Shown: positions 35,231 through 46,739 of the stretch, one piece after another
How positions within the stretch are numbered: position 1 is the stretch's first letter
How the letters are laid out: each line of letters opens with the position of its first letter
From: Tupaia tana
Taxonomy: Eukaryota > Chordata > Mammalia > Scandentia > Tupaiidae
Assembly (NCBI GenBank): GCA_026018925.1
Contig: JAKSZU010000016.1
Span: forward strand, 6,492,940 to 6,556,939
DNA: 64,000 bases
Reading direction: 5' to 3'
Translations under genes and position numbers: made by a program
Notes under the pieces: generated by a model
Told to the model about the DNA's origin: nothing
Seen by the model: only the letters and a program-made list of their open reading frames with translations
Databases searched by the model: none

Positions 35231-35380
35231 TGGGACTTCGGGCAGTAGGTGGGCTCTGGCCTTGGCAATATCAAACCACTTGGCAAGCTCCCACATGAGC
35301 TTGGTTCTCCTTCCTCCCCTCATGGCACCTGCCACCCACTGGGTCTCCTGGTAGACCCTGCCACATTCTCACAAGTTTAG

Positions 35381-35554
<174 letters not shown>

Positions 35555-35556
35555 TA

Positions 35557-35785
35557 GGGACCAGCAGGTAGCGTAATGGCTATGTCTCTGAAATCCCATG
35601 TAGTCGACCGCGGTTCAAGTCCTGGACCTGGTGGCTTAAAACTCACACCAGACGTGTGTGCGTGCTTGCCCAAGATCCGAAGAGGAAAATGGAGGAGAAG
35701 GGATTGTGGCGTGGCCATGACCCCTAGGGGATGATTTCTTGTTTTCTGTCTCTCTCTGGTGAGCGCACACGTCCTGTAGCAAAAA

Positions 35786-35860
<75 letters not shown>

Positions 35861-35862
35861 AT
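35557..35862 (+). mobile_element. tRNA-derived SINE, long form, with (AAAT)n tail
   Basis: Near full length. The tail expanded to about 19 AAAT units (35785-35862). TSD GGAAAGTA at 35549-35556 and 35863-35870. Inserted into the C18orf32 retrocopy. Confidence 0.93.
35785..35862. repeat. (AAAT)n microsatellite
   Basis: A SINE-tail derived tetranucleotide repeat, uninterrupted for about 78 bp. Confidence 0.97.
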
Positions 35863-36235
35863 GGAAAGTAGACTGTAAGGGTGCAGGCATAAATGGATTA
35901 CCCACAAAAGGAACAATAGAAATCTCTCATAAAAGAAAGACTAACACAGTTTTCCCAAAGGGTCTCATTGTTCCTCAATTGGTCCTGATAATCTGAAGTA
36001 CCTTTCTTGTAATTGTCTCTGACCTTTTTCTCTGACACTAAAATTCAGGATAGGTAGTCTCGATATATACCTGATACTAAGCAGGCGGTACATGGTACTT
36101 GTGTTTAACAGTGTTTAGTTCTATGTAATGACCTCATTTCTGAGTTCTCTTTTCATTAAAATGGGTTTTATTTCTGTTATTTCAGTTTAAATAGTATGAA
36201 TAAATAGAAGGTTTGTACCAGTAGATACTTTGTTA

Positions 36236-36640
36236 CTAAATAAGTACTTTGTTACTAATCAGTGGGGGGGGGGGGGGGGGGCTAGCATTCCTTCACAGGA
36301 ATTTTACTGCTGTTTGCTCTGATTTCTTTGGGTCCTTGTAATTTAAGTGGAGCACAGTATTACTAAGAAGTACTGTGTCATGAAACAAAGGGTAAAGTTT
36401 TTGGAGATGATGATGTGAAACATAAATATATAATTAGGTTCTACCAATGGAGTGGCGTATCTGTGAGAGTAGTAATTACTATCGTATTGAGAAAGAAAAG
36501 ACAGCAAAATAGGGAAAATTTCTTCAAAAGGCAAAACATCTTTTACATGAATGTCTAATATATATTATAAAACTATAATCCTTGATGCATTCCTTCTGCT
36601 CCTACAAATGTATTAAACATGTAGTTTTTTTTAAAAAAAA
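36236..36640. other. Intron sequence with a G18 run
   Basis: A run of about 18 G at 36264-36281. Otherwise AT-rich with nothing recognised. Confidence 0.5.
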
Positions 36641-36892
36641 CTAAGATTACACCTTTAAAAAAATAGAAAAGAGCAAAGAAACGAACTAAGCTCAAAGTTA
36701 GCAGATAAGAAATCATAAATATCAGCGCAGAAATAGAGACTCAAACAACAAGAAAAGATCAACAAAACTGAGATATGATTTTTTTTTAAATGATAGATAA
36801 GACATGCAAACATTTAGCCAGATTTAGGGGAGAAAAAAAAGACTCAAGTAAAAAATAAAAGCATAAACATTACAAATGATTCCGCAGACAAG

Positions 36893-37112
36893 GGACTGAA
36901 TGCTCCTAGAAGGAATGTGGTGTGGTAGTACTATAACTGGACCCACATGGGGAAGGTCCTAGGATTATGTCCTGGGACCTCACTGAGCACTGCAGCTTAG
37001 CAGAGACGAGAGGCAGATCGTGGTATGAAGATCCTGTTGGAGGAGCCCGTCTCCCTCTTGCTCTCTCTTTCTTTTTCTCTCTCTGAGTCAGAAGAAATGT
37101 TAAGAAACTAAA
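36893..37112 (+). mobile_element. Possible older tRNA-derived SINE of another subfamily
   Basis: GGACTGAATGCTCCTAGAAG start, ACCCACATGGGGAAGGTCCT, and a CTCCCTCTTGCTCTCTCTTT tract then a tail. Layout is SINE-like but the middle does not match the long form. Confidence 0.4.
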
Positions 37113-37151
37113 AAAAAAAAAAAATGCCAACAATTAAAATATCTAAATTAA

Positions 37152-37388
37152 GGGACTACCAGGTGGCATGATATTTAAGCCTCTGGACTCCCACATGACC
37201 ATGGTTCAAATCCCAAACTCAGCGACTTGAAAATCACGCTGGATATCTGTGCGTGTAGGCCCAAAATTCCAAAAGGAGAGTGGAGAAGCAATTTCAGCAT
37301 GGCCATTCACCCTGGGGGTGATTTATCACTTTCTCTCTCTCTCTCTCTGTTTATGGTGAGCATATGCACCCTATGGGGGAAAAAATAA
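37152..37388 (+). mobile_element. tRNA-derived SINE, long form, diverged
   Basis: GGGACTACCAGGTGGCATGA head, GGTTCAAATCCC B box, ACCCTGGGGGTGATTTATCA and a CATATGCACCCTATGGGGG end. Confidence 0.85.
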
Positions 37389-37689
37389 CTAAAGAAAACC
37401 AAGTAAAGTATAAATTAAATGAATAAATTCCTAGAAATCTACACCCTACCATTACCAAATAATGAAAACATTAAAAAAATCTGAAAAATGAATGAGTAAA
37501 AAGATTAAATTATATATAAAAACTCTATCAATGAAAATCCCAGGAGATGATAGCTTAGTGGCTAAATTAAATAATTGATGCTAATCCCTCACAAATTCTT
37601 TCAAAAAATTAAAGAAAGAGAACAAAATGAAAAATCCTAAAAAATAATAATAATACACCAAATTCAATGGCATATTAAAACAATTCACC

Positions 37690-37945
37690 TGGGCTAGCCA
37701 AGTGGTGTATGGTTAAAGTATTGGATCCCACAGGATGAAGTCATGCAGGTCAAGCCCCGAACCTGGGAGCTTTAAAAACACATCAGGTGTATGTGCATGC
37801 ATGCCCAGAATCCCAAGAGGAGAGTGGAGGTGGGGAATTGCAGTGTGGTCACCCTCAACCCCAGAGAAGGTGCTTTCTCACTTTCTCTCTCTCTTTCCCT
37901 CTCTGTTTCTCTCAGACAAGTGCATACACTCTATAACAAAACTAA
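37690..37945 (+). mobile_element. tRNA-derived SINE, long form, diverged
   Basis: GGGCTAGCCAAGTGGTGTAT head, GGTCAAGCCCC B-box relic, GTATGTGCATGCATGCCCAG middle, ACACTCTATAACAAAAC end. Confidence 0.82.
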
Positions 37946-38230
37946 AACAAAGCAAGAAATTATTCATCATGATCAAGTGAAATTTATCCATAGGATGCAA
38001 GGATGGTTCAACCTATGTAAATAAATAAATGTGATACACTACATTAACAGAACTAACCTCAATAGATGTAGGAAAAGTATTTCACAAAATTAAAATTATT
38101 TAATAGTACACAATTTAAAACCCTATAGGAATTATGAGATAGATCCCACAAAGGGACTAAAATTTCACATAATAGCAGTTGCAGAAAGAGGAGAGAAAAA
38201 AGCCAAAAACATTTGAAGCTTAATAATAAC

Positions 38231-38460
38231 CATCTCTAAGGTGCAATGGTTAAGCAGTGTGCATAGGGAGCCAGATCCGACATGGCCACCTGTGATTTGA
38301 GTCCTGGCTCTAGCAGCTTGAAAAACATTCTAGGGGTATGTGTGTGTATCTCAAAATCTTTCTGGGATGGATAAGTGGAGAGAAAAGGATAGAGGTGTGA
38401 CCATTCCCTATTGTGGAGTGCTTTCTCTCTCTATCTCTCTCTATTGCACAATTATAAAAA
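38231..38460 (+). mobile_element. tRNA-derived SINE, long form, strongly diverged
   Basis: TGCAATGGTTAAGCAGTGTG, GATTTGAGTCCTGGCTCTAG and a pyrimidine tract remain. The following CA/TA microsatellite probably grew from its tail. Confidence 0.65.
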
Positions 38461-38461
38461 G

Positions 38462-38462
<1 letters not shown>

Positions 38463-38503
<41 letters not shown>

Positions 38504-38610
38504 ACATATATGCAGCACACATATATATGCTACGTATATGTATGTATATATATATGTGTGTATATGTATGTGTGTGTGTATATATATATATACACATATA
38601 TATATGCTAA
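38463..38610. repeat. (CA)n(TA)n(TG)n compound microsatellite
   Basis: About 15 CA units, then mixed TA, TACG and TG repeats. Confidence 0.95.
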
Positions 38611-38742
38611 ATCTTTTCTAAATTGGGGATAGGGGATAGATATTACTATTCAGGTACAGGAAAAAAAGAGGTCTCTAATCAAATTAAACACAAAGAAGAA
38701 TTCAACAAAATACATGATAAGCAACCAAAAATAAAAAAAATG

Positions 38743-38848
38743 AAGTCCAGTCCCACAGTCTAGTGGCTAAGGAAGCTGGATCCCATATGGCTCACTGTGC
38801 TTCAAATCACAGTTAAAACAAAAAACAAACAAACAAACAAACAAAAAA
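38743..38848 (+). mobile_element. tRNA-derived SINE head, truncated
   Basis: CAGTCTAGTGGCTAAGGAAG, GATCCCATATGGCTCACTG and a CAAAT B-box relic, then a (CAAA)n tail. Confidence 0.6.
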
Positions 38849-38857
38849 CTTAGCTGG

Positions 38858-38941
38858 AGGGGCCAGCAGGCATGGTGGTTAAGAGTGCTGGACTACCACA
38901 TGGCCAACCACAGTTTGAGTCCCAGACCTGATGGCTTGCTT

Positions 38942-38975
<34 letters not shown>

Positions 38976-39035
38976 CCTGTCTGGTCAAATTTTAATTAAT
39001 TAATCAATAAGTTTTAAATAAAACTATTTTGGGGG
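38858..39035 (+). mobile_element. tRNA-derived SINE, short form
   Basis: GGGGCCAGCAGGCATGGTGG head and GAGTCCCAGACCTGATGGC, then TTGCTTTCCCTCTCTCTCTC and CTGGTCAAATTTTAATTAAT. Confidence 0.92.
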
Positions 39036-39149
39036 AAAAAGAACTATGCTGGGTACATATGTGTTCATTCCCATAATTGCAACAAGGATAGAGAAGTAGT
39101 AGAAAAGGATCGCCGCATAACTACACCACATCAACGGTGCTATCTCTTT

Positions 39150-39480
39150 CTGTCTATCTCTTTCTTTCTCAGGCAATTAGGAAAATCAAGGATGAAAAAT
39201 TTTAAAGCAACGAAAGATAAGAAACTCATCAAATCCAAAGGAGTACCATTATAATCATTAGCAGATTTCATAGCAGAAACTCTGAAGGCAGGAGTGGATA
39301 GGATGATATACTCAAAGTACCACAAGAAGACCCTGTCAATCAAGAGTATATTTCCCAGAAAAACTGTATTTCAACAATCAGGGAGAAATAAAAAACCTTC
39401 CAAGACAAATAAAGCTAAGGGAAGTAGACCTGCTTTACATAAATTGCTCAAGGGATTTATTTAAGCTGAAACACAAGGCA
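39150..39480 (+). mobile_element. Old LINE-1 ORF1 3' fragment
   Basis: L1M-type text (AGCAGATTTCATAGCAGAAA; GGAGTGGATAGGATGATATA; CCTTCCAAGACAAATAAAG). Confidence 0.65.
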
Positions 39481-40105
39481 TTCATTAATAACATGAACAT
39501 GGATGCTGTGGCTAGATGACATATGGCCACATCCATGGTGAAGAAACGCCTCCTCTGTATTGCCTTGAGAGCTGAGGAGCAGGCTTTGCCACAGCTTCTC
39601 GAGATGTTTTCTTAAATGGGACCTCAATCAAGATGACATTCACCATGGTGTCCCTCTGGGAGGAAAGGCTAATAATGCTGAATAAATGTCTACACTTCCA
39701 GCAAAGGAGTCAGGTGAGATTGATGAGGTACAAGAAAAAGATGGAGAGTCTTCTGGAGCACTGAATCTCTACTTGGAAAAGCAAAGAGGGAAACAATCTG
39801 ATCTCAGTGAGGTTCTGGAGCCCTACCCTGCCACAGGAGAGAAGACAGGATAAATTCTCCTCCGAAACTCCAAATTCCATATTCCCATCTTGGACTCCAG
39901 CACTATCCACCTGCAGAAGAGCAATGAAACTGGTACATACATCATAGGGAAGCACATGAAAACATCATTTCAAAGAAAGCATTGGACATCCCAGCCCAAC
40001 ACTACTCCTAACCCCAAGAGCTCAGCATTATCTTGAGAGGTAAATCATCTAAGTCTAGGCAATCTAAGTCTCCACATCCCTGTGCAAGCAGAGAGCACAA
40101 CACAG
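39481..40105. other. Unclassified, possibly old L1 5' or non-coding retro-sequence
   Basis: Less AT-rich than its surroundings. Open frames (for example LPAKESGEIDEVQEKDGESS near 39690) are short and lack splice sites or a domain I know. Confidence 0.3.
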
Positions 40106-40106
40106 A

Positions 40107-40249
40107 AGAGAAGAATCTCCCATGATCAGGAGAAACAGGGTTACCACCCTTAATGACTAAAACCTACTTGCCTACCCTTCAGACCAGAGACCAAAAGTCT
40201 GTGTATTCCCACTACTCCCACCAGAATGTGGTGTACAAGAGTACCTCCC
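40107..40249 (+). repeat. 143 bp inverted repeat, left arm
   Basis: Its reverse complement matches 42266-42408 with five differences, all transitions (about 96.5% identity). Core AGACCAGAGACCAAAAGTCT. Confidence 0.95.
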
Positions 40250-40600
40250 AGCAGAGACTGAGAAATTGAGACACTTCCCCTGGGCTGGCAGTCAGGCCTA
40301 CACTCTCCCCTACCACCAGTATAGTCATGGGGAGTGGCCACGTGTCCAAATTGAGGCCACACACAGCTCAGCCTTTCTTGACTGCCCTAAACTGTAGGAA
40401 AAGAAAAGAGGAGGGACACATGACAGACAGGACATTAGAAATGCCCCCTCTAGATTAGAGGTGGGAGAGGGCACGGCCCTAGACCACCACCCTAGAGCGC
40501 ATGATCTCCCCAACTATTAATAACTCTTAGCACAAGTCTGTCAAATCTGATCTGCCTCCATGCATCTATAGACTTTATAGGTTGTGGGTCCTAACTAGAG
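40250..40600. other. Loop sequence between inverted repeat and tandem array
   Basis: GC-richer segment (GGGGAGTGGCCACGTGTCCA), unclassified, possibly 5' UTR of an old L1. Confidence 0.3.
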
Positions 40601-42000
40601 CTTTGAAAATAGGTTTACCTCCAGCACAACCTGAACAAAATTCTCAGGGCCACATTCAGGGGTCGGGAGCTGCCCCGCCTCCGGATATTCCACACAAGCT
40701 GCACAGGAACTGATTCTTAGATTTCACAGATTGGCTTATCTCTGACCCCCACTGAACAGTTTAACCACAGTTGTATTTGGGTCATGAGGGCTACTCTGAT
40801 CCTAAAAATAACAGCCTCAACACTCTCCTTGGGGCAGAGACTTAGCTCAAAAAAAATTGCCTCCTGAATTTCCTGGAATACCTTCCCAGGGCCATATTTG
40901 GGCCTTTCCAACTGTTCTTCCCCTGGGTGCTTCACATAAGTTATATAGGACCTGCTTCTTGTTTTATTTTTGGAGAGTTATTTTGCTATAGGGCGCGCTC
41001 GCTTGCCAGACAGAGAGAAACAGAGAAACAGAAAGCGAGAAATCACCCCCCAGGGGGGATGGCCATGCCGCAATCCCTTCTCCGCCGTTTTCCTCTCGGG
41101 ATCTTGGGCACACATTCACACGCGCCTGGCGTGAGTTTTAAGCCACCAAGTCCGGGACGCGCACCACGGTCAACTACATGGGAGTCCAGCGACATAGCCA
41201 TTACGCTAACTGCTGGTCCCTTCTAGGACCTGCTTCTTGAGTCTTACCTTAGGCTTACCTCCAGCCCCTCCAGGACTATCCCGTCAGGGATGCATTTAGG
41301 TCATGAGGGCTGCCCCACCCTCAGGAATTATAGACAGGCTTAGTAGGCTCTGTGGGGCTAATAGACTTCTCAGAATAGCTCGTTTTCTGCCTCTCCTGAA
41401 CCATATTTTTCAGGGTCACGTTCAGATTTTGGGGGTTGTCCTGCCCCTGGGCATTCAATACAGGCAACCCAAGATCTGCTTCTTGAGTGTCACAGATATG
41501 ATTGTCTCTGACTCCTCGTGTACAACCTTGCCAGGGCCATAGTCAGGTCCAGAGAGTGGCTTCAAAGCCCCCCTTCCTCCCAAAGTTACAGGCAGGTTAA
41601 ACAAGCACTGCTTGGATCTGAAAGGCAGGTCTGATGTCTGGCCTCTGGCCTTTCCCGGATTATCATGCTAGAACCATATTCAGGTCCTAAGGGCTCCGGT
41701 AGATGGTGCAGTTCAAAGACGCTCACATCACACCGCTTCTGAATCTTCTCAGGATTACATTCAAACCTGTCTTGAGAGCCACTCCAGCCCCAGGAGGCTC
41801 ACACAGACTGCACAGGTCCGGCTTTCGGAGTCTCACAAATGGGCATTTTTCCAGCCCCTACAGAATGATCTTGCCAGAGCAACCTTTAGGCTATTATATT
41901 CCCAGTATTTACAGATAGGCCACATAAGCCTTGCTCTATATGAAAGACTCAGATGGGCTCTGGCCCCTCCTGGACCACCTTGCCCAAACACTGGGGATGA
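40600..42000 (+). repeat. Degenerate tandem array, about 120-135 bp units
   Basis: A recurring frame is CAGGGCCA-CATTCAGG, GGGCTGCCCC-CCTC, ACACAAGCTGCACAGG, CTGCTTCTTGAGT, CTCACAGAT-TGGC, CTCC-GAAC--C-TGCCAGGGCC. About nine to ten units can be followed (starts near 40646, 40770, 40890, 41292, 41418, 41540, 41675, 41758 and 41880). Interrupted by a SINE at 40962-41223. Units have drifted strongly, so the array is old. It precedes L1-like sequence. Confidence 0.6.
40962..41223 (-). mobile_element. tRNA-derived SINE, long form (young)
   Basis: Close to consensus, CpG-rich. TSD TAGGACCTGCTTCTTG at 40946-40961 and 41224-41239, perfect. Confidence 0.96.
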
Positions 42001-42265
42001 TATCTGCTCTGACCCTGGGACAATACGGAATTTATTCCATAAACCAAAAAGAAGTGAGTACTTTACCAAAAGCCTAAAACATCAATCCACAGACACAAGA
42101 AATATGAAAAAAAATTAGAAAATATCTCTCCTCCAAACTAGCACAATAGTTCCTCACTGATATTGGATAAAATACAGGAACTAACAAGAAAGTTGGGTAT
42201 AGAATTCATAATATTGATCATAACAAAATATTGAACATAACTCAGTGAAATACAACAAAAAGCAA

Positions 42266-42408
42266 GGGAGGCACTCTTGTATACCACATTCTGGTGGGAG
42301 TAGTGGGAATACACAGACTTTTGGTCTCTGGTCTGAAGGGTAGGCAAGTAGGTTTTAGTCATTAGGGGTGGTAATCCTGTTTCTCCTGATCATGGGGGAT
42401 TCTTCTCT
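42266..42408 (-). repeat. 143 bp inverted repeat, right arm
   Basis: Partner of 40107-40249. Immediately outside it, AATACAACAAAAAG (42249-42262) and CTTTTTGTTGTATT (42407-42420) form a further perfect 14 bp inverted pair around this arm. Confidence 0.95.
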
Positions 42409-43261
42409 TTTTGTTGTATTCCAGACAATTACAGAAGATGTTAAAATCATCCCATCATATGAATGAGAAATTCTAAAAAGATGGACATCTCAAAAAATAA
42501 TTGAAAAGAACTTCTGGAGATGAGGAATAAAGATTGGAGCAGAAATAAATGAAACAGAAAACAAATTTTAAAACCACACAAAATTAGAAAAACATAATCC
42601 TAGTTTTGTGAATGGATCAAACCTTCAGCTTGAGTAGCTAAGACAAATACAGAAAGAGCCAAGGTAAATAAAACCAGAAATGAAAAAAAGTGATATTACA
42701 ACAGATACCACAGGAATACAAGAGATCAGTAGAGAATGCTTTCAGGTGCTATATGCTGACAATTAAGAAAACAAAGAAGAGACAAATTTCTGAGCACATG
42801 CATACACCTAAACAGAATCATAAAGAAATAGAAAAGCTGTATTGACCAAAAATAAGCAATGAGATTGAATCAGTTACAAATAGTCTTCCAACAAAGTCCA
42901 AGTCCTAATAACTTCACTGTTGAATTCTACAATATAAAACTTTTCAAGATTTAGATTTCCCTAAAACTATTTCAAAAGATCCAAATAGAAGTAACCCTCA
43001 AACTCATTTTATGAAGCCATAATCAGACAAGGATACAACAAAAAGAAAACTACATGCCAATATCTCTGATAAATATAGATGCAAAAATTTTCAACAAAAT
43101 CTAGCAAATTGAATCCAACAGCATATTAAAAGACTATGCACTACGATCAAATAGGCGTGCAAGGATAGTTCAACATACACAAAACAATAAATATAATATG
43201 TCTCATAAACAAAAGGAAAGATAAAATTATATGATTATATTAATTGATGCAGCAAGAATGC

Positions 43262-43490
43262 TTAAGGGTAGCTAGATTTCACATGGTCAATTGTATAATT
43301 CAAGCCTTGGACCCTGTAGCTTGAAAATCACGTGGGGTGCATGTGTGTGCATGCCCAAAATCTGGAGAGGAAAATGAAGGAAAAGGGACTGTGGTGGCCA
43401 TCCCCTCTTGGGGGGAGGGGGTGATCTTTCTCTCTCTCTCTCTCTCTCTCTCTAGCCCCCCAGGCATATACATATGCCTTAGAGTAAACA
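43262..43490 (+). mobile_element. tRNA-derived SINE, long form, 5' part degraded
   Basis: TTTCACATGGTCAATTG and TTGAAAATCACGTGGGGTGC remain. The central hairpin expanded to CTTGGGGGGAGGGGGTGATC; (CT)n follows. Confidence 0.8.
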
Positions 43491-43673
43491 AAATACAAAG
43501 AAAAAGTACTTGATAAAATACAACATTTCTTCATGATTAAGATACTCAATAAAATAGGTATAAGAGGTATGTACATTTCTGAACATTGAAAAAGCCATAT
43601 ATGACAAACCCATGCCAACAACATAGTGAATAAGGAATATTTTTAAGCTTTTTCATTAAAAATTGGAACAAGG

Positions 43674-43936
43674 TGGGGACCTGCAGATGGCCTAATGGCT
43701 ACATTGCTGGACTCCTATCTAGTCGACCATGGTTCAAGTCCCAGGCCCGATGGCTTAAACTTACTCTGGGCATGTATGCGTGGAATGCCCAAGATTCAAA
43801 GCGGAGAATGGAGGAGAAGGGAGTGTGGTGTGGCCATCCCCCCTGGAGGGTGATTTCTCACTTCTCACTTTCTGTCTCTCTGTCTTTCTGGCAAGCACAC
43901 AAGCCCTATAGCAAAAAAAAAAAAAAACCTCTCAAA
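43674..43936 (+). mobile_element. tRNA-derived SINE, long form
   Basis: GGGGACCTGCAGATGGCCTA head, GGTTCAAGTCCC B box. TSD AAAATTGGAACA(A/G)GG around 43659-43673 and 43938-43952. Confidence 0.93.
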
Positions 43937-44188
43937 AAAAATTGGAACAGGGCAAGGTTATTCACTTTCTCCAGTTCTTTTTAAAATGGTATTGGAAGTC
44001 CTAGCTATCATAATCTTACAGCAGAGTTAAATAAAATAATTCAAATAGGAAAGTACCTTTGTTTGCAGGAAACATGTTTATACACACAGAAAATCCTAAA
44101 TAATCCACAAAAAAATTCCTAGGAATGATTAATGAATTTGGTAAAGTGGCAAGATATAAAACTCAACATATAAAAATCTATAGCTTTT

Positions 44189-44428
44189 GGAGCCATTAGG
44201 TGGTATGGTGGTTAAAGTGACTGAACTCCACATGGATAGCCATGGTTCAAGTCTTAGGCCCAGTGGCTTGAAATTCAAGCCAGATACATGTGCATGCATG
44301 CCCAAAATCCTGAGAGGAAAATGGAGAAGAAGGGTTGTGGCATGGTCATCCCTCTAGAGGGTAATTTCTCGCTTTTGGTCTCTCTGGTGAGAACATGTGC
44401 CCTATAGCAAAAATTTTTCAAAAAATAA
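44189..44428 (+). mobile_element. tRNA-derived SINE, long form
   Basis: GGAGCCATTAGGTGGTATGG head. TSD CTATAGCTTTT at 44178-44188 and 44429-44439. Confidence 0.9.
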
Positions 44429-44718
44429 CTATAGCTTTTTTATATACCAACCATGAATGGACTGAGACAGAATTGGATAAAGCAATCCCACTTAAAACAC
44501 ACACACAGACACATACATACACAAAATACCTAGTAATAAAACTAACCAAAGATATGAAAAGATCACTACAAGTAAAACAAAATTGAAAATGATCCAAAAA
44601 ATTTAAAAGACATCTCTTATTCTTGGATTGGAAGAATCACTATAATTAAAATATCAATAATATTCAAATTAATTTACAAATACAGTGCATTTCCAATAAA
44701 ATTGCCAGTGACATTCTT

Positions 44719-44972
44719 TTTTTTTTTTTGAGAGATTTTGCTATAGGGAGCATGTGCTCGCTGAAAAGACAGAGAGACAGAAAGCAAGAAATCACCCCCC
44801 CAAGGGAGGATGGCCATGCCGCAATTCCTTCTTCCCCATTCTCTTCCCGGGATCTTGGGTACGCACGCACATGTGCCTGGCGTGAGTTTAAGACACCAGG
44901 TCCAGGACTCGAACCACGGTTGACCACATGGGAGTCTAGTAACATAGCCATTACACTAATTGCTGGTCCCGA
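44719..44972 (-). mobile_element. tRNA-derived SINE, long form
   Basis: Full-length minus copy. TSD CAGTGACATTCTT at 44706-44718 and 44973-44985, perfect. Confidence 0.95.
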
Positions 44973-45837
44973 CAGTGACATTCTTCACAAAAAGAGAAAA
45001 AAGATCACAAAATTTGTCTGACATCACAAAATACCCCATATGTCAATAAGTCAACACCATACAAAATGAACAGCTGGAGGCATCTCACTACCTGACTTCA
45101 AAATACATTAAAAAGCTGTGATAATCAAACAGCATTTTACTGACACAAAAATGACACACAGAACAAAACAGAGAATCCAGAAATAAACTAAAAAACATAC
45201 AGTCAACTGAATTTTGACAAAGGGTACAAGAGATTCCAGTGGAGAAAAGAAAGTCTTTTCAACAAATATTTCTGAGGATACTGGAAATCCACTTGCAGAA
45301 ATATGAAAATAGATCTCTAACTTTCACCATTAACAAAAGCCAACTCAATATGGACTAAAGATTTATAAATATAAAGTCCTAAAGTATAAAACTACTTGTG
45401 GAAAATATAGGAGAAACACTTGAAGACATTGGAGTAGGCAAAGATTTCTTAAATAAGTCCCCTAAAGTATGAGCAATAATAATAAAAATAGACAAGAGAA
45501 ATTACATCAAGCTAAAAACCTACCCCACATAAAAGGAAACAATGAATAAAGACAAACTGCAGAATGGGAGAACATATTTATAAACTATCCTTAAGATAAG
45601 GAATTGATAACAAGAATATATAGGAAACTCAAGTACCTAATCAGTAGAAAAGCTAATAATCCAGTTTAAAAATGAGTAGTCGATCTGAACAGACAACTCT
45701 CAAAGGAAGACATGTGAATGGCCAAAAGGTATATGAAAAAATGTTCAACATCTCTTATTTTAACAGTAATACAAATCAAAACCACAATGAGTTATAACGT
45801 AATATCAGTCAGAATGGCTATGATCAAAAAAGAATAC

Positions 45838-46110
45838 GGGGAATCCAGCACTGGTGTAGCAGTTATGGTGCTGGACTCTCCCACATGGTTGACCATGTTT
45901 CAAGTCCCAGACCCAATGACTTGAAAATCATGCCAGGCACGAGTGCATGCATGCCCAAGATCCTGGGAGGAGAATGAAGGAGAAGGGCTTGCAGCATGGC
46001 CATCCCCTCTAGGGGGTGATTTCTTATTTATCCTCTCACTGTCTCTGTCTCTCTGTCTAGTGAGCACACGTACCCTAAGGCAAAAACTTCTATAAAAAAA
46101 AAAGAAAAAA
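45838..46110 (+). mobile_element. tRNA-derived SINE, long form
   Basis: GGGGAATCCAGCACTGGTGT head, CATGTTTCAAGTCCCAGACC, CCCTCTAGGGGGTGATTTC, GTACCCTAAGGCAAAAAC end. Confidence 0.88.
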
Positions 46111-46460
46111 CATGGGCTGACAAGGCTGTGGTTAAAAGGGGACTCTCACAGCACTGTTGTTGTAAGTGTAAATGTTTACATATATATGTAAATATACATA
46201 TACACACACACACATATATGTATATGTATATAAAACTAGAATGAAAATTTTAAATGCACAACATAATGAAATGTTCTTTGTTGAAGATGATGAATATGGT
46301 AATATCCTTGATTTAATTATTACATACTGCATGCATGCTTTGTAAAAAATCTTGTTTGACCCCACAAAGATGTACAATAATGAAATGTAAATATGAAATA
46401 AGAAAATAAATTTTAAAAAGGAAAAGATAAGTTAATAATTAAATATATTTTTTTTAAATA

Positions 46461-46700
46461 GGGATCAGCAGATGGTATAATGGTTACATTGCTGGACTCC
46501 CACATAGTCGACTGCAGATTGAGTCCCTAACCCGGCAGCTTACAACTCATGCCAGACATGTGTGCATGCATGCCCAAAATCCCAAGAGAAGAATGGAAGA
46601 GAAGGGATTGCGGCATGGTCATCCCCAGGGAACTGATTTCTCGCGTTCTGTCTTTTTGTCTCTCTGGTGAGCACACATGCCCCTTAGCAAAAATCTCTCT
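46461..46700 (+). mobile_element. tRNA-derived SINE, long form
   Basis: GGGATCAGCAGATGGTATAA head. The central hairpin is reduced (CATCCCCAGGGAACTGATTT). Confidence 0.88.
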
Positions 46701-46739
46701 TAAAAAATAAATAAATAAATAACACAGAACACATGAAAG

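Larger units (their letters stand above)
36641..38225 (+). mobile_element. Old LINE-1 ORF2 fragment with several SINEs
   Basis: ORF2 middle and reverse transcriptase text (GAAACGAACTAAGCTC; TCATGATCAAGTGAAATTTA; GATGCAAGGATGGTTCAACC) split by SINEs at 36893, 37152 and 37690. Highly mutated. Confidence 0.7.
42420..46435 (+). mobile_element. LINE-1 ORF2 to 3' UTR, old, with many SINEs
   Basis: ORF2 middle (ATTGGAGCAGAAATAAATGA), reverse transcriptase region (TATCTCTGATAAATATAGAT; GCAAGGATAGTTCAACATAC), the FAG...GTT-like drifted active-site area near 44060, C-terminal text to about 45830 and a 3' UTR ending near 46430. Six SINEs sit inside. No intact frame. Confidence 0.8.

Noticed and set aside
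35105..35335. Minus-strand frame MAGAMRGGRRTKLMWELAKW
   Set aside because: It is antisense to the 5' UTR of the C18orf32 retrocopy; the plus-strand reading explains the region.
39690..39855. Frame LPAKESGEIDEVQEKDGESS... as a coding exon
   Set aside because: Stops nearby, no splice sites, and the flank is old L1.
42249..42420. MITE bounded by AATACAACAAAAAG / CTTTTTGTTGTATT
   Set aside because: No target duplication is evident, and the other copy of the interior (40107-40249) lacks clean copies of these ends. Kept only as part of the inverted repeat.
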